Notes: generated by a model not told the origin, from the letters alone. A DNA stretch of 8,929 bases from an uncultured Eubacteriales bacterium (GCA_900553825.1 USEV01000022.1:1-8929); one strand, 5' to 3'; shown: positions 1 to 6,363, numbered from the stretch's first letter. Numbers and translations: made by a program.

Positions 1-318
1 TAAGAGACAGCCGTAAAGATTACGCAGCCTGAACACCACGAAAAGAAATAGCACCGCGAGCACTCCCGTGAGGGCGAGGACGGTGAGCGAGGGGAAAAAC
101 CTTTTGCCGACGACGAGCCGCGTTATCACCGCGATGCAGAGCGCGTAAACCACCGTGACGGTGAAGGTGAAACCGAGCGGAGTCGGCATAAAAAAGGGTT
201 TGACGAGCGAGGAATACCACTTTAAGTCCGCATTCACGCAAAACTGCCCCGCACTCGCAACGAGCAGAACACAAAACAGAGCGACGGTCAGTCCCGTGAG
301 TTTCTTGACGGTATCCAC
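1..318 (-). CDS. TspO/MBR-family (tryptophan-rich sensory protein-like) membrane protein, 3' end outside window
   Basis: The frame starts at a GTG (316-318) and stays open to the window edge, giving 106 residues of a family usually about 150-160 long. Visible: a first hydrophobic helix (about residues 8-28); then a W34-Y35-x-x-L-x-K40-P41-x-x-x-P45 motif, which matches the conserved WYxxLxKPxxxPP loop of TspO/MBR proteins; a second helix (about 48-70); and a third starting near 78 that ends in FRLRNLYG, like the segment after TspO helix 3. Family members are five-helix membrane proteins that bind porphyrins and other hydrophobic ligands; the ligand here is unknown. GTG is chosen because an in-frame TAA lies two codons upstream and the first helix follows directly. 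There is no Shine-Dalgarno site; an exact TATAAT ends 5 nt before the GTG. Family call is fairly likely; the missing C-terminus prevents confirmation. Confidence 0.62.
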   Translation of the reverse strand, partial: MDTVKKLTGLTVALFCVLLVASAGQFCVNADLKWYSSLVKPFFMPTPLGFTFTVTVVYALCIAVITRLVVGKRFFPSLTVLALTGVLAVLFLFVVFRLRNLYGCLL

Positions 319-329
319 CCCAAATTATA
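316..329 (-). promoter_or_regulatory. Putative leaderless promoter/start of the TspO-like gene
   Basis: Read on the minus strand, an exact -10 hexamer TATAAT occupies 329-324, followed by 5 nt (TTGGG) and the GTG start at 318-316. Transcription would be expected to begin at or next to the G of GTG. The -35 region is weak (TTCTAA at 351-346, 16-bp spacer). No Shine-Dalgarno sequence is present. Inferred from sequence only. Confidence 0.5.
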
Positions 330-505
330 TTCGCGCACGCGCGGTTTAGAAGCGCGCGGAGGCATGAGCCCGCTCCCCCTCCCCGACCGTCGTCCGCGGC
401 CGTTCGAGCGCCGCGCCGTCCTCTGAGAGCGGCCGCCCGTTCGTGGCAAGCCGGTTGAGCGGCCGGTCCACGCGCGCAACGCGCCCGTTTTGCCCCGCCC
501 GCGCG

Positions 506-535
506 GTGACAAAATTCGCGCCGCCTGCGTATGGT
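506..535 (+). promoter_or_regulatory. Putative promoter of the Cys-rich peptide gene
   Basis: GTGACA (506-511) and TATGGT (530-535) are separated by 18 bp. Transcription would start near 542 and give a leader of about 33 nt that ends in the AGGAGG site. The hexamers are moderate matches, so this is tentative. The rest of the 319-574 gap is very GC-rich and holds a duplicated 9-mer GAGCGGCCG (427-435 and 457-465), but no gene I can support. Confidence 0.4.
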
Positions 536-560
536 GAGGTAGGAGCAATCCTAATCAAAC

Positions 561-566
561 AGGAGG
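561..566 (+). promoter_or_regulatory. Shine-Dalgarno site fixing the start of the Cys-rich peptide
   Basis: AGGAGG lies 8 nt before ATG 575. The open frame extends upstream to 443, but this perfect site decides for the short 57-residue product, because the 44 upstream codons have no comparable signal. Confidence 0.8.
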
Positions 567-574
567 TACATACT

Positions 575-748
575 ATGAACGGCTTCTTTGGCAACGGCTG
601 CGGGTGCGACAACATCGTCCTCTTGCTGCTCCTGCTCAACTGCTGCGGCGGGAACGGAATGGGGTGTCTTTGCGACATACTTCCCATTCTGCTCATTCTC
701 TGCTGCTGCGGCGGCGGCAGCATTTGCGGCAACAACTGCTGCAAGTAA
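575..748 (+). CDS. Small Cys/Gly/Leu-rich low-complexity peptide
   Basis: A 57-residue product with 12 Cys, 12 Gly and 11 Leu. It has two short hydrophobic cores (about 14-21 and 35-42) bracketed by Cys-rich turns: GCGCD and NCCGG around the first, GCLCD and CCCGGG around the second. The two halves therefore look like an internal duplication with a period of about 22 residues, closed by a CGNNCCK tail. Small high-cysteine proteins of this style occur in many Clostridia, and automatic pipelines sometimes label them 'chorion class high-cysteine' proteins; no biochemical role is known to me. It is believable as a gene because of the consensus ribosome site, a single ATG, and two terminators directly after the stop. 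It could be a membrane-associated or metal/thiol-reactive peptide. No modification enzymes are nearby, so nothing supports a modified peptide natural product. Confidence 0.7.
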   Translation: MNGFFGNGCGCDNIVLLLLLLNCCGGNGMGCLCDILPILLILCCCGGGSICGNNCCK

Positions 749-751
749 ACG

Positions 752-777
752 AAAATCCCCTCGCCTGAGGGGATTTT
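752..777 (+). terminator. Bidirectional hairpin terminator between the Cys-rich peptide and glyQS
   Basis: A perfect 11-bp inverted repeat, AAAATCCCCTC (752-762) and GAGGGGATTTT (767-777), with a 4-nt loop and a following T-run, starts 4 nt after the peptide gene's stop. On the minus strand the same hairpin ends in TTTTCGTTT, so it can also end glyQS transcripts. Confidence 0.88.
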
Positions 778-782
778 TGTTT

Positions 783-802
783 GGCGCGGTTGCGCCGTTT
801 TT
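783..802 (+). terminator. Second tandem terminator, plus strand
   Basis: GGCGC (783-787), loop GGTT, GCGCC (792-796), then GTTTTT. It lies only 5 bp past the first hairpin. On the minus strand it lacks a T-run, so it is oriented to stop plus-strand transcripts before they run antisense into glyQS. Confidence 0.65.
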
Positions 803-824
803 GCTTTTTCCGTTTTGAGCCCGC

Positions 825-2210
825 TCAGTATTCCAGCTGTTCCTCGAAGTAGGCGCGGAGGTTTTCCACGGGGATTCTGACCTGCGCCATGGTGTCGCGT
901 TCGCGCACGGTGACCGAGCCGTCCTCCAGCGTGTCGAAGTCAACCGTCACGCAGTACGGCGTGCCGATTTCGTCCTGCCTGCGGTAACGCTTGCCGATTG
1001 AACCGCTCGCGTCCAGCTCGCACGCGAAGTGCTTGACGAGCTCGGAATAGATTTCCTCCGCCTTTTCGGAGAGCTGCTTCTGCAGGGGCAACACCGCCAC
1101 TTTGACGGGTGCGATGAAGTGGTGCAGGTGCAACACCGTGCGGACATCGCCGTCGCCCACTTCCTCCTCGTCGTAGGCGTTGCAAAGTAGTGCGAGCACC
1201 ATTCTCTCCACGCCGAGGGAGGGCTCGATGACATAGGGCACATACTTTTCGTTGGTGACGGGGTCGGTGTAGGAGAGGTCCTTGCCGCTGGTATTGATGT
1301 GTTGGGTGAGGTCGTAGTCGGTCCTGTCCGCGACGCCCCAGAGCTCGCCCCAGCCGAAGGGGAAGAGGAACTCGAAGTCCGTCGTGGCCTTGGAGTAGAA
1401 GCACAGCTCGTCCGCGCTGTGGTCGCGCAGGCGCAGTTTTTCGGGGTCGAAGCCGAGCCCGAGGAGCCACTCGTGGCAGAACTTTCTCCAGTAGGAGAAC
1501 CACTCGAGGTCGGTGCCGGGCTTGCAGAAGAATTCCAGCTCCATCTGTTCGAACTCCCTGACGCGGAAGATGAAGTTGCCGGGCGTGATTTCGTTGCGGA
1601 AGGATTTGCCTATCTGCCCGATGCCGAAGGGCACGCGCTTTCTCGTGGTGCGCTGCACATTCTTGAAGTTGACGAAGATGCCCTGCGCCGTTTCGGGGCG
1701 GAGATATATGGTGGAAGCGGAGTCCTCCGTGACGCCCTGGAAGGTCTTGAACATGAGGTTGAACTTCCTGATGGAGGTGAAGTCGCTTGCGCCGCAGACG
1801 GGGCACTTGATGCCCTTTTCGCGGATGTAGTTCTCCATCTGCTCGTCCGTCCAGCCTGCGACGGAGCCCTCCTCGCCCTTCTTTTTCATGAAGTCCTCGA
1901 TGAGGTTGTCCGCGCGGTGACGGGTCTTGCAGGACTTGCAGTCCATGAGGGGATCGGAGAAGCCGCCGATGTGGCCCGACGCCTGCCAGACGGTGGGATT
2001 CATCAGAATGGCGCAGTCGACGCCGACATTATAAGGGCTTTCGGTGACGAACTTTTTCCACCATGCCGCCTTGACATTGTTTTTGAGCGCAACGCCGAGA
2101 GGACCGTAGTCCCAGGTGTTGGCGAGCCCCCCGTAGATTTCGCTGCCGGGGAAGATGAAGCCGCGGTTTTTGGCAAGCGCGACAAGCTTGTCCATAGTGA
2201 GTTTAGCCAT
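825..2210 (-). CDS. glyQS: Glycine--tRNA ligase, single-chain class II (alpha2 type)
   Basis: This cytosolic enzyme charges tRNA-Gly with glycine using ATP. The 461 residues are the normal length for the dimeric bacterial/eukaryotic-type GlyRS, as opposed to the alpha2beta2 GlyQ+GlyS form. Visible in order: N-terminal [20 protein letters not shown] (about 26-45); [11 protein letters not shown] (77-87); a likely Cys4 zinc site from C91-x-x-C94 and C136-x-x-C139; RPETAQGIF (171-179); class II motif 2 with FRNE (204-207); motif 3 with GVER (333-336); and an anticodon-binding domain from about 365, including [16 protein letters not shown]. The start at 2210 is preferred over an in-frame ATG at 2231 because AGAGGT sits 5 nt upstream of it and the conserved N-terminus follows. 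It has its own promoter and a leader of about 20 nt, with no T-box. It converges on the Cys-rich peptide gene and shares a terminator with it. Confidence 0.97.
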   Translation of the reverse strand: MAKLTMDKLVALAKNRGFIFPGSEIYGGLANTWDYGPLGVALKNNVKAAWWKKFVTESPYNVGVDCAILMNPTVWQASGHIGGFSDPLMDCKSCKTRHRADNLIEDFMKKKGEEGSVAGWTDEQMENYIREKGIKCPVCGASDFTSIRKFNLMFKTFQGVTEDSASTIYLRPETAQGIFVNFKNVQRTTRKRVPFGIGQIGKSFRNEITPGNFIFRVREFEQMELEFFCKPGTDLEWFSYWRKFCHEWLLGLGFDPEKLRLRDHSADELCFYSKATTDFEFLFPFGWGELWGVADRTDYDLTQHINTSGKDLSYTDPVTNEKYVPYVIEPSLGVERMVLALLCNAYDEEEVGDGDVRTVLHLHHFIAPVKVAVLPLQKQLSEKAEEIYSELVKHFACELDASGSIGKRYRRQDEIGTPYCVTVDFDTLEDGSVTVRERDTMAQVRIPVENLRAYFEEQLEY

Positions 2211-2236
2211 AAAATACCTCTTTTCGTGCAAGAAAG

Positions 2237-2265
2237 ATAATATACGAAAGCCCGTGCCGTGTCAA
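2237..2265 (-). promoter_or_regulatory. glyQS promoter
   Basis: On the minus strand, a perfect -35 TTGACA (2265-2260), a 17-bp spacer and -10 TATTAT (2242-2237, 5 of 6 matches). Transcription should start near 2230, about 20 nt before the ATG at 2210. The Shine-Dalgarno AGAGGT (2221-2216) falls inside that short leader. Confidence 0.85.
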
Positions 2266-2319
2266 TCGTAGGACGGCTATTGATGAGAAAATGCGGAGTG
2301 AGAAGCAGAAGCGGGGCGC

Positions 2320-2529
2320 TCAGTAATCGCGCACACCCAAGAGAAAATCGACGGACAGGTTGTAGACCTTGGCGATCGAATAGAGGTTTTCCGCCGTAGG
2401 CTGTTTTTTCCCGTTGCGCCAGTAAGAAACGCACGCCGCCGTGACGCCGATGTTGGCGGCGAACTGCCGCTGCGAAATCTTTTCCTCGCGCAAAAACTCC
2501 GATAAACGCTCTGCGAACTTGTTACCCAT
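2320..2529 (-). CDS. Small XRE/Cro-CI-type helix-turn-helix regulator
   Basis: A 69-residue protein that is almost only a DNA-binding domain. The HTH_3 fold is recognisable: F-x-x-R-L (5-9), SQRQFAANIGVTAACVSYW (19-37) as helices 2 and 3, the typical NGKKQPTAENL (39-49), then IAKVYNLSVDFLLG (52-65). There is no effector or protease domain. Its target is unknown; autoregulation through the AT-rich region just upstream is a reasonable inference. The start at 2529 has no Shine-Dalgarno sequence; a weak -10-like GACAAT lies 6 nt before the ATG, so this may be a third transcript with little or no leader. It precedes glyQS by about 110 bp on the same strand, but glyQS has its own strong promoter, and no clear terminator separates the two genes. 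Confidence 0.85.
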   Translation of the reverse strand: MGNKFAERLSEFLREEKISQRQFAANIGVTAACVSYWRNGKKQPTAENLYSIAKVYNLSVDFLLGVRDY

Positions 2530-2616
2530 GGGTAAATTGTCATCAGAGTGTTAAATAAAGTGATTGTTGTTAACCATAGTTTATGCGATTTTAATGATGT
2601 TGTAATGTTAATTTAA
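2530..2616. promoter_or_regulatory. AT-rich regulatory segment with repeated TGTTAA words
   Basis: This ~87-bp AT-rich stretch stands out in GC-rich surroundings, between the XRE start and the C-rich spacer. TGTTAA occurs on the plus strand at 2549-2554, 2568-2573 and 2606-2611, spaced 19 and 38 (2 x 19) bp apart. The middle copy forms the palindrome GTTAAC. It may be the operator region of the XRE regulator. Function is inferred. Confidence 0.4.
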
Positions 2617-2689
2617 TCCTCGCCGCCCTGCTCCGCGCCCCGAAACCGCCCGCCGAACGCATTGAGCCTCTCCGACAGTGACTCTCCGG

Positions 2690-2775
2690 TCTGCATTGCG
2701 ATTTGCTCCCCGACCGCACTGCCCTGCTCACAGACGGCACTGCCCCGCAAAAGACCGCATTGCCCCGCTCCGACC
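2690..2775. repeat. Degenerate ~20-bp tandem repeat in a C-rich spacer
   Basis: Units starting GACCGCACTGCCCTGCTC (2712), GACGGCACTGCCCCGCAAAA (2733) and GACCGCATTGCCCCGCTCC (2753) follow each other at 21- and 20-bp steps. A fainter copy begins near 2690 (CTGCATTGCGATTTGCTCCC) and a partial GACCTC at 2772. The surrounding 2620-2850 stretch is strongly C-rich on the plus strand. It contains no gene I can support. Confidence 0.55.
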
Positions 2776-2877
2776 TCAACACCGACAACCGCTTTCTCCG
2801 CACACTCTCCCCGCCGTGCCTTGCGCGCTGTTCCCTGCCGCGTGGGCGGGCGTGTAATAAGCCGCGGCGTGCGGACA

Positions 2878-2891
2878 TATAATCCCGTATG
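2878..2891 (+). promoter_or_regulatory. Putative leaderless promoter/start of the YkvI-family gene
   Basis: An exact TATAAT (2878-2883) is followed by 5 nt (CCCGT) and ATG 2889. The TAA within the hexamer (2880-2882) is an in-frame stop, so translation cannot begin further upstream. No Shine-Dalgarno site exists and the -35 region is poor. The geometry is identical to that of the TspO-like gene. Confidence 0.55.
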
Positions 2892-3977
2892 TTACGCGCG
2901 TTGCGGGTAGGATTTTTGTACATAGGCACCGTGATAGGCGCGGGGTTCGCCTCGGGGCGGGAAATCGCCCTCTTTTTCGGCGACTCCTCGCCGCTCACCG
3001 TCGCGCTTGCCGCCCTTTTCATGGCGGTGCCCGCAACCCTGTTCCTCGCGGCGGGCAAATTCGGAGTCATGCCGGGCGGGACAGCCGTGCGGACGGGCGT
3101 CGTCATTGCGGCGTTTTCATCATGCGCCGCCATGCTCGCGGGGCTGGACCTCTCCTTCGGCGTGATGACGGGAGTGGGCGCGCTCGCCGTCCTTGCGGCG
3201 GTTGCGGCAGGCGCGCTCGTCGTCCTCGGCACGGAAAAAATCAAACTCGCCTCCTCCCTCCTCATTCCTCTCCTGCTCGTGCTGTTGGTCGTGATCTATC
3301 TCAAAAGCGGTGCCCCGCTCCACGGCGGGACATTCTCGCTGAAAAAGCCCGTCCACTATGCGGGGCTTGATGTGCTGATGGGCGGGATGGTCATCTCGCG
3401 CGAGGGCGAAAAGCTCACGGGCAAACAGGCGGCAATCACCGTCGTCTTCAGTTCGCTGTTTCTGGGCGGCGTCCTCTTTTTGCTCCAAAACATAGTTTTG
3501 TGCGACGATTTGAACTCATCAATGCCAGTTTTGGCGATTGCCGACAAGGTGGGGCTCAAAGCCGCCGCCGCGCTGCTCATCGCAATCGCCATCTTCACGA
3601 CGCTGGTCGCCTCGCTCGATGTGTTCACAGATACCGCGCGGAAATGCTTTGCCGATTTCGCCATCGGGCGTGCGGCGAGGGCGAAAACTTCGCCGCTGTG
3701 CCGCTTCGCGCGCTTTTACTCCGCACCCCGCAACCGTGCCTTTGCGGTGGGGCTCAACCTCCTCGTCCTCTATCCCGTCAGCTTTTTCGGCTTTGAAAAC
3801 ATCGTGGATTCAGTCTATCCGTTCATCGGTCTGTGCGGGCTTGCAATGACCGTTGCCGTGGCGTACAAGCTCCTCTTCCGCGTCGTGCTTCCGCGCCTGA
3901 GGACTCATTCCCGCCGCCGCAAAAAGGCAGACGGAACGCCCCTCCGAAAGACGCCCGCCGCACAAAAAACCGCATGA
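2889..3977 (+). CDS. YkvI-family integral membrane protein (putative amino-acid transporter-like)
   Basis: A 362-residue, highly hydrophobic protein with about ten membrane segments. The N-terminal VGFLYIGTVIGAGFASGRE (7-25) is the signature of the YkvI family (COG3949), which is distantly related to sodium-coupled LeuT/APC-fold transporters; the unwound GAGFASG helix is the usual substrate and ion site in that fold. Further helices lie at about 36-56, 69-90, 93-113, 120-138, 182-203, 223-243, 287-304 and 310-331. The tail (334-362) is basic (SRRRKK) and probably cytoplasmic. The substrate is unknown. The length fits the family (about 340-370). The start is forced by an in-frame stop 2 codons upstream. 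It appears to be a single-gene transcript; its stop codon abuts the hairpin at 3977-3997. Family assignment is fairly firm; transport activity is inference. Confidence 0.8.
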   Translation: MLRALRVGFLYIGTVIGAGFASGREIALFFGDSSPLTVALAALFMAVPATLFLAAGKFGVMPGGTAVRTGVVIAAFSSCAAMLAGLDLSFGVMTGVGALAVLAAVAAGALVVLGTEKIKLASSLLIPLLLVLLVVIYLKSGAPLHGGTFSLKKPVHYAGLDVLMGGMVISREGEKLTGKQAAITVVFSSLFLGGVLFLLQNIVLCDDLNSSMPVLAIADKVGLKAAAALLIAIAIFTTLVASLDVFTDTARKCFADFAIGRAARAKTSPLCRFARFYSAPRNRAFAVGLNLLVLYPVSFFGFENIVDSVYPFIGLCGLAMTVAVAYKLLFRVVLPRLRTHSRRRKKADGTPLRKTPAAQKTA

Positions 3978-3997
3978 AAAAACGGAGCTTTGCTCCG
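3977..3997 (-). terminator. Terminator of the three-gene minus-strand operon
   Basis: On the minus strand: CGGAGC, loop AAA, GCTCCG (3997-3983), followed by six T (3982-3977). In the plus direction the same stem is followed by CTTTCCG, a poorer T-run, so it is at best a weak terminator for the convergent YkvI-family gene. Confidence 0.8.
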
Positions 3998-4037
3998 CTT
4001 TCCGTTGTCACGGGTGTGCCCGATGCGCTCCGCGCTT

Positions 4038-4667
4038 TCAACCGCGGTCGTGATTGTGGTCGTGGTCGTGATTGTGGTCGTGATGACAGTCGCAGTCCTC
4101 GTCGTCACAACCGCAGTCCCCGTCGTGGTCGTGGTGGCAACCGCACTCCTCTTCCTCTTCCTCGTCGGGGTTGAGGATGTCCTCGAACGGCGAGCGACGG
4201 GATTCCTCCTCCGGCTCGTCCAGCCCTTTGATGAACCTGTAGAACGGGTCGTCCGTGAAATCGCGGCTGTCGTCGAAGTCGCCCCCGAGCTCCTCGACGG
4301 CGTTCCTTATCTCCATATATTCGTTGTAGTCGACATCGTATTCCTCGACGAAGCTCTTGAGGACATCAATCGCCCTCTCGTCGCCGTAGCCGCCCAGAAG
4401 CCGCGCGAACAGCGCGACATCCTCGCCCTTGTAAAGGTAGCTCACAAGCCCCATATAGACGGCGGGATTGCCCTTGTAGCCCGCGAGGATTTCGATGAGC
4501 ATCTTGCCCGTTTCGCCCTCCGAGGCGTAGAACTTTTCCAGCATGTCGTCGACGACATCCTCGCAGTCCTCGAGCAGGAACTCGTATGCGGCAAGGCGTT
4601 CGGAATAGGGTTTGTCCTCGTCGGTGAGCACGGCGAGAGCTTTGAGCATCTCTTGTTTAGTCTTCAT
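4038..4667 (-). CDS. HEAT-like repeat protein with Cys/His/Asp-rich metal-binding tail
   Basis: 209 residues. The first ~130 are alpha-helical and acidic, with HEAT-like features; LLGGYGDERAIDVLKSF (90-106) followed by a helix ending EELGGDF (125-131) is the clearest repeat. An acidic linker (about 139-174, ending in a Glu run) leads to a tail (175-209) with three CxC pairs (C175/C177, C185/C187, C192/C194), ten His in HHDH and HNHDHDHNH strings, and many Asp. Such tails bind Ni, Zn, Cu or Co in other proteins (compare the His-rich tails of SlyD and HypB), so metal storage, sensing or delivery is plausible but not shown. The start at 4667 has GGAG 7 nt upstream and overlaps the end of the TPR gene by 11 bp, so the two are probably translationally coupled. 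It is the last gene of the operon. I do not recognise a named family for the whole protein. Confidence 0.82.
   Translation of the reverse strand: MKTKQEMLKALAVLTDEDKPYSERLAAYEFLLEDCEDVVDDMLEKFYASEGETGKMLIEILAGYKGNPAVYMGLVSYLYKGEDVALFARLLGGYGDERAIDVLKSFVEEYDVDYNEYMEIRNAVEELGGDFDDSRDFTDDPFYRFIKGLDEPEEESRRSPFEDILNPDEEEEEECGCHHDHDGDCGCDDEDCDCHHDHNHDHDHNHDRG
4046..4082. repeat. 18-bp tandem duplication inside the His-rich tail
   Basis: The plus-strand 19-mer that begins GGTCGTGATTGTGG and ends TCGTG occurs at 4046-4064 and again at 4064-4082, exactly 18 bp (six codons) apart. It encodes the doubled Asp-His-Asn-His-Asp-His unit. It is in frame and could expand or contract by slippage. Confidence 0.85.
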
Positions 4668-6363
4668 GGGAATCTCCGTCCTCGGGCGAATCGTCGTCAT
4701 CGCCGAAGAATATGCGCTTGTATTTGGCAAAGGTGCGCGGCGAGAGGTCATAGCGTTCCATGGCGTCCTCGTCGGGGTCGGGGTCGTCGAAATAGACCTT
4801 GGAAAGCAGGACGCCTATCATGGTCTCCTCGTTGCGGAGCGAGCCTATGCGCTTGCCGTTCCTGCACTTCCACACCAGCTTGCCCGAGGCGTCGCTTGCG
4901 GTCATCTCGTTGATGATGGAGGCGAGCCTCTCGAGGTAGGTCGTGGGGTCCTCGTCGGTGAACACGATGTCGCACGCCGTGCGGTAGACGGCGCTTTTCA
5001 GCCTTTCGGGCAGGATGTGGAACCTGCGCGGCAGGACGAAGTCAACGGGTTTGAACCTGTCCTGCGTGACGATGTCGAAGCGCGCCGTGAGCCCGCCGCC
5101 GAGGAGATAATCGATGATTTCGGACATCACATCGAAGCCGAGGTCGGGGGTGATGAGCTTGTCGCGGAACAGCTTTTCCACCTGCTTGCAACGCACCTTC
5201 TTGAGGCATATCACCGTGCCGAGGTTGATGCCGTGATTTGCAAAGTCCAGCGCCCAGCGGAGGGCGTCGTTGAAGTCGGCGTCGTAGGCGAGCGCGTCGC
5301 GGATTTTGCCCACATCGTCGCCCGTGAGCACCGTCTTGACGGAATTGAAGTAGGAAAGCGCGCCCGCGGGCGGGAGCATATTGGAGTACTCCACCCTGTC
5401 GGGGTTGGTCTGATAGAGCTTGAGGTAGTATGTCGCGGGATAGTAACGCCAGCAGACGCTGTTGATTTTGTTGAGCACCCGTTCCGCTTCCTTGCGCCTG
5501 CCGAGGTTGTAGAGCGCCTGACTGCGGTGCATATCGCAAAAAGGCTTGACGGGCGACCATTTCTCGCCCGCAATCTCCGCAAGCCGCAACACATCGGCGT
5601 CGCGGTTGAAAGTGACGGCGATGGGGATGAGCTTGAGCGCGACCTCGACGGGGATGACGGGCTCGGCGAGGATGTCGTCGAGGAGCGCCTGCGCGTCGTT
5701 GTTGCGCTCCTGAATGCAGTACGCAGTCGCAAGAGTCGCCTTGTTGTCGAGGGTGTCCTCGCGCTTGAGCATATCCTCGGAGATTGCCACCACGCGGTCT
5801 GTGTCGCCCTTTGCGAAAAAGCACACCGTCCTTATCTTTTCCGCGGCGGTGCGGTAGGGCTCGGGAGCGTCCTCGAAGCCGCGGAGCTGTTCCAGCGCGT
5901 CGTCGTAGTTTTCGTAAGCCAAAGCCTCGTTCGCGCTGAGCAAACGGGCCTCGTAAAATGCGTTGTCGGGTTTGGGTGCGATGCGGAAACGGGGTTCCTT
6001 TCCCTCGTCCGCCATGGAAAGCAGGGCGCTGTCGTCCTCGCCCAGGTATCTCAGATAATACGCCGCGACCTCGGGGTCTCCCCTCTCGAGCGCGTTGGAG
6101 CACAACTGCCACAACGCCTCGACTTCGTCGTCCTCGCTCTCGGCCTTGGACATTGCGATGTAGAGCACGGCGTCGGATATGCCCAACATCTTGATTTTGG
6201 CATAGGCAATCCCGAGCTCGGTGTATGCCTCGGCGGTGTCCGAGATGCCGCAGGCGGTTTTGAAATATGCCGCCGCCTTCTCCGCCTCTCCACGCGACAT
6301 CGCACTTCTTCCGAGCTCGATACAGTCGTTACCGTCGAGTTTGAAGTCGATGCGTTTTGCCAT
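4657..6363 (-). CDS. TPR-like repeat protein of unknown function with acidic C-terminus
   Basis: 568 residues, soluble, with no signal peptide. The N-terminal ~310 residues are helical pairs with TPR-like spacing of small and aromatic residues, e.g. CIELGRSAMSRGEAEKAAAYF (14-34), AYTELGIAYAKI (46-57), ALAYENYDDALEQL (147-160), LATAYCIQERNNDAQALLDDI (211-231) and ALYNLGRRKEAERVLNKI (283-300). The second half (about 330-550) matches nothing I recognise; it ends in an acidic tail with DDDD (555-558). The start at 6363 is the ATG in TAATG, overlapping the preceding gene's stop by one base; upstream there is only a run of AAG/AAA Lys codons with no proper Shine-Dalgarno sequence, so translation probably depends on coupling. 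Its frame stays open far upstream to 7290, but that part is antisense-free shadow of the membrane gene. TPR proteins scaffold complexes; the partners here may be the two operon neighbours. Confidence 0.82.
   Translation of the reverse strand: MAKRIDFKLDGNDCIELGRSAMSRGEAEKAAAYFKTACGISDTAEAYTELGIAYAKIKMLGISDAVLYIAMSKAESEDDEVEALWQLCSNALERGDPEVAAYYLRYLGEDDSALLSMADEGKEPRFRIAPKPDNAFYEARLLSANEALAYENYDDALEQLRGFEDAPEPYRTAAEKIRTVCFFAKGDTDRVVAISEDMLKREDTLDNKATLATAYCIQERNNDAQALLDDILAEPVIPVEVALKLIPIAVTFNRDADVLRLAEIAGEKWSPVKPFCDMHRSQALYNLGRRKEAERVLNKINSVCWRYYPATYYLKLYQTNPDRVEYSNMLPPAGALSYFNSVKTVLTGDDVGKIRDALAYDADFNDALRWALDFANHGINLGTVICLKKVRCKQVEKLFRDKLITPDLGFDVMSEIIDYLLGGGLTARFDIVTQDRFKPVDFVLPRRFHILPERLKSAVYRTACDIVFTDEDPTTYLERLASIINEMTASDASGKLVWKCRNGKRIGSLRNEETMIGVLLSKVYFDDPDPDEDAMERYDLSPRTFAKYKRIFFGDDDDSPEDGDSHED

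Noticed and set aside
427..465. Repeated GAGCGGCCG in the gap before the Cys-rich peptide as a possible operator pair
   Set aside because: Nine GC-rich bases in a very GC-rich stretch, not centred on the promoter; chance is a sufficient explanation.
443..574. 44-codon upstream extension of the Cys-rich peptide
   Set aside because: The consensus AGGAGG at 561-566 serves ATG 575, and the extension shows no sensible protein sequence or ribosome site.
2211..2231. Upstream in-frame ATG for glyQS at 2231
   Set aside because: It lies at about the expected transcript start, so it would have no ribosome site; ATG 2210 has one and matches family N-termini.
1299..2240. 313-codon plus-strand open frame
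   Set aside because: Mirror of glyQS codons; no ribosome site or recognisable domain.
2591..3265. 224-codon minus-strand frame
   Set aside because: Mostly antisense to the YkvI-family gene, Ala/Arg/Ser-rich translation, no ribosome site.
3990..4913. 307-codon plus-strand frame with a Val-rich hydrophobic start
   Set aside because: The apparent membrane helix is the antisense of the Asp/His repeats of the metal-tail gene; no supporting signals.
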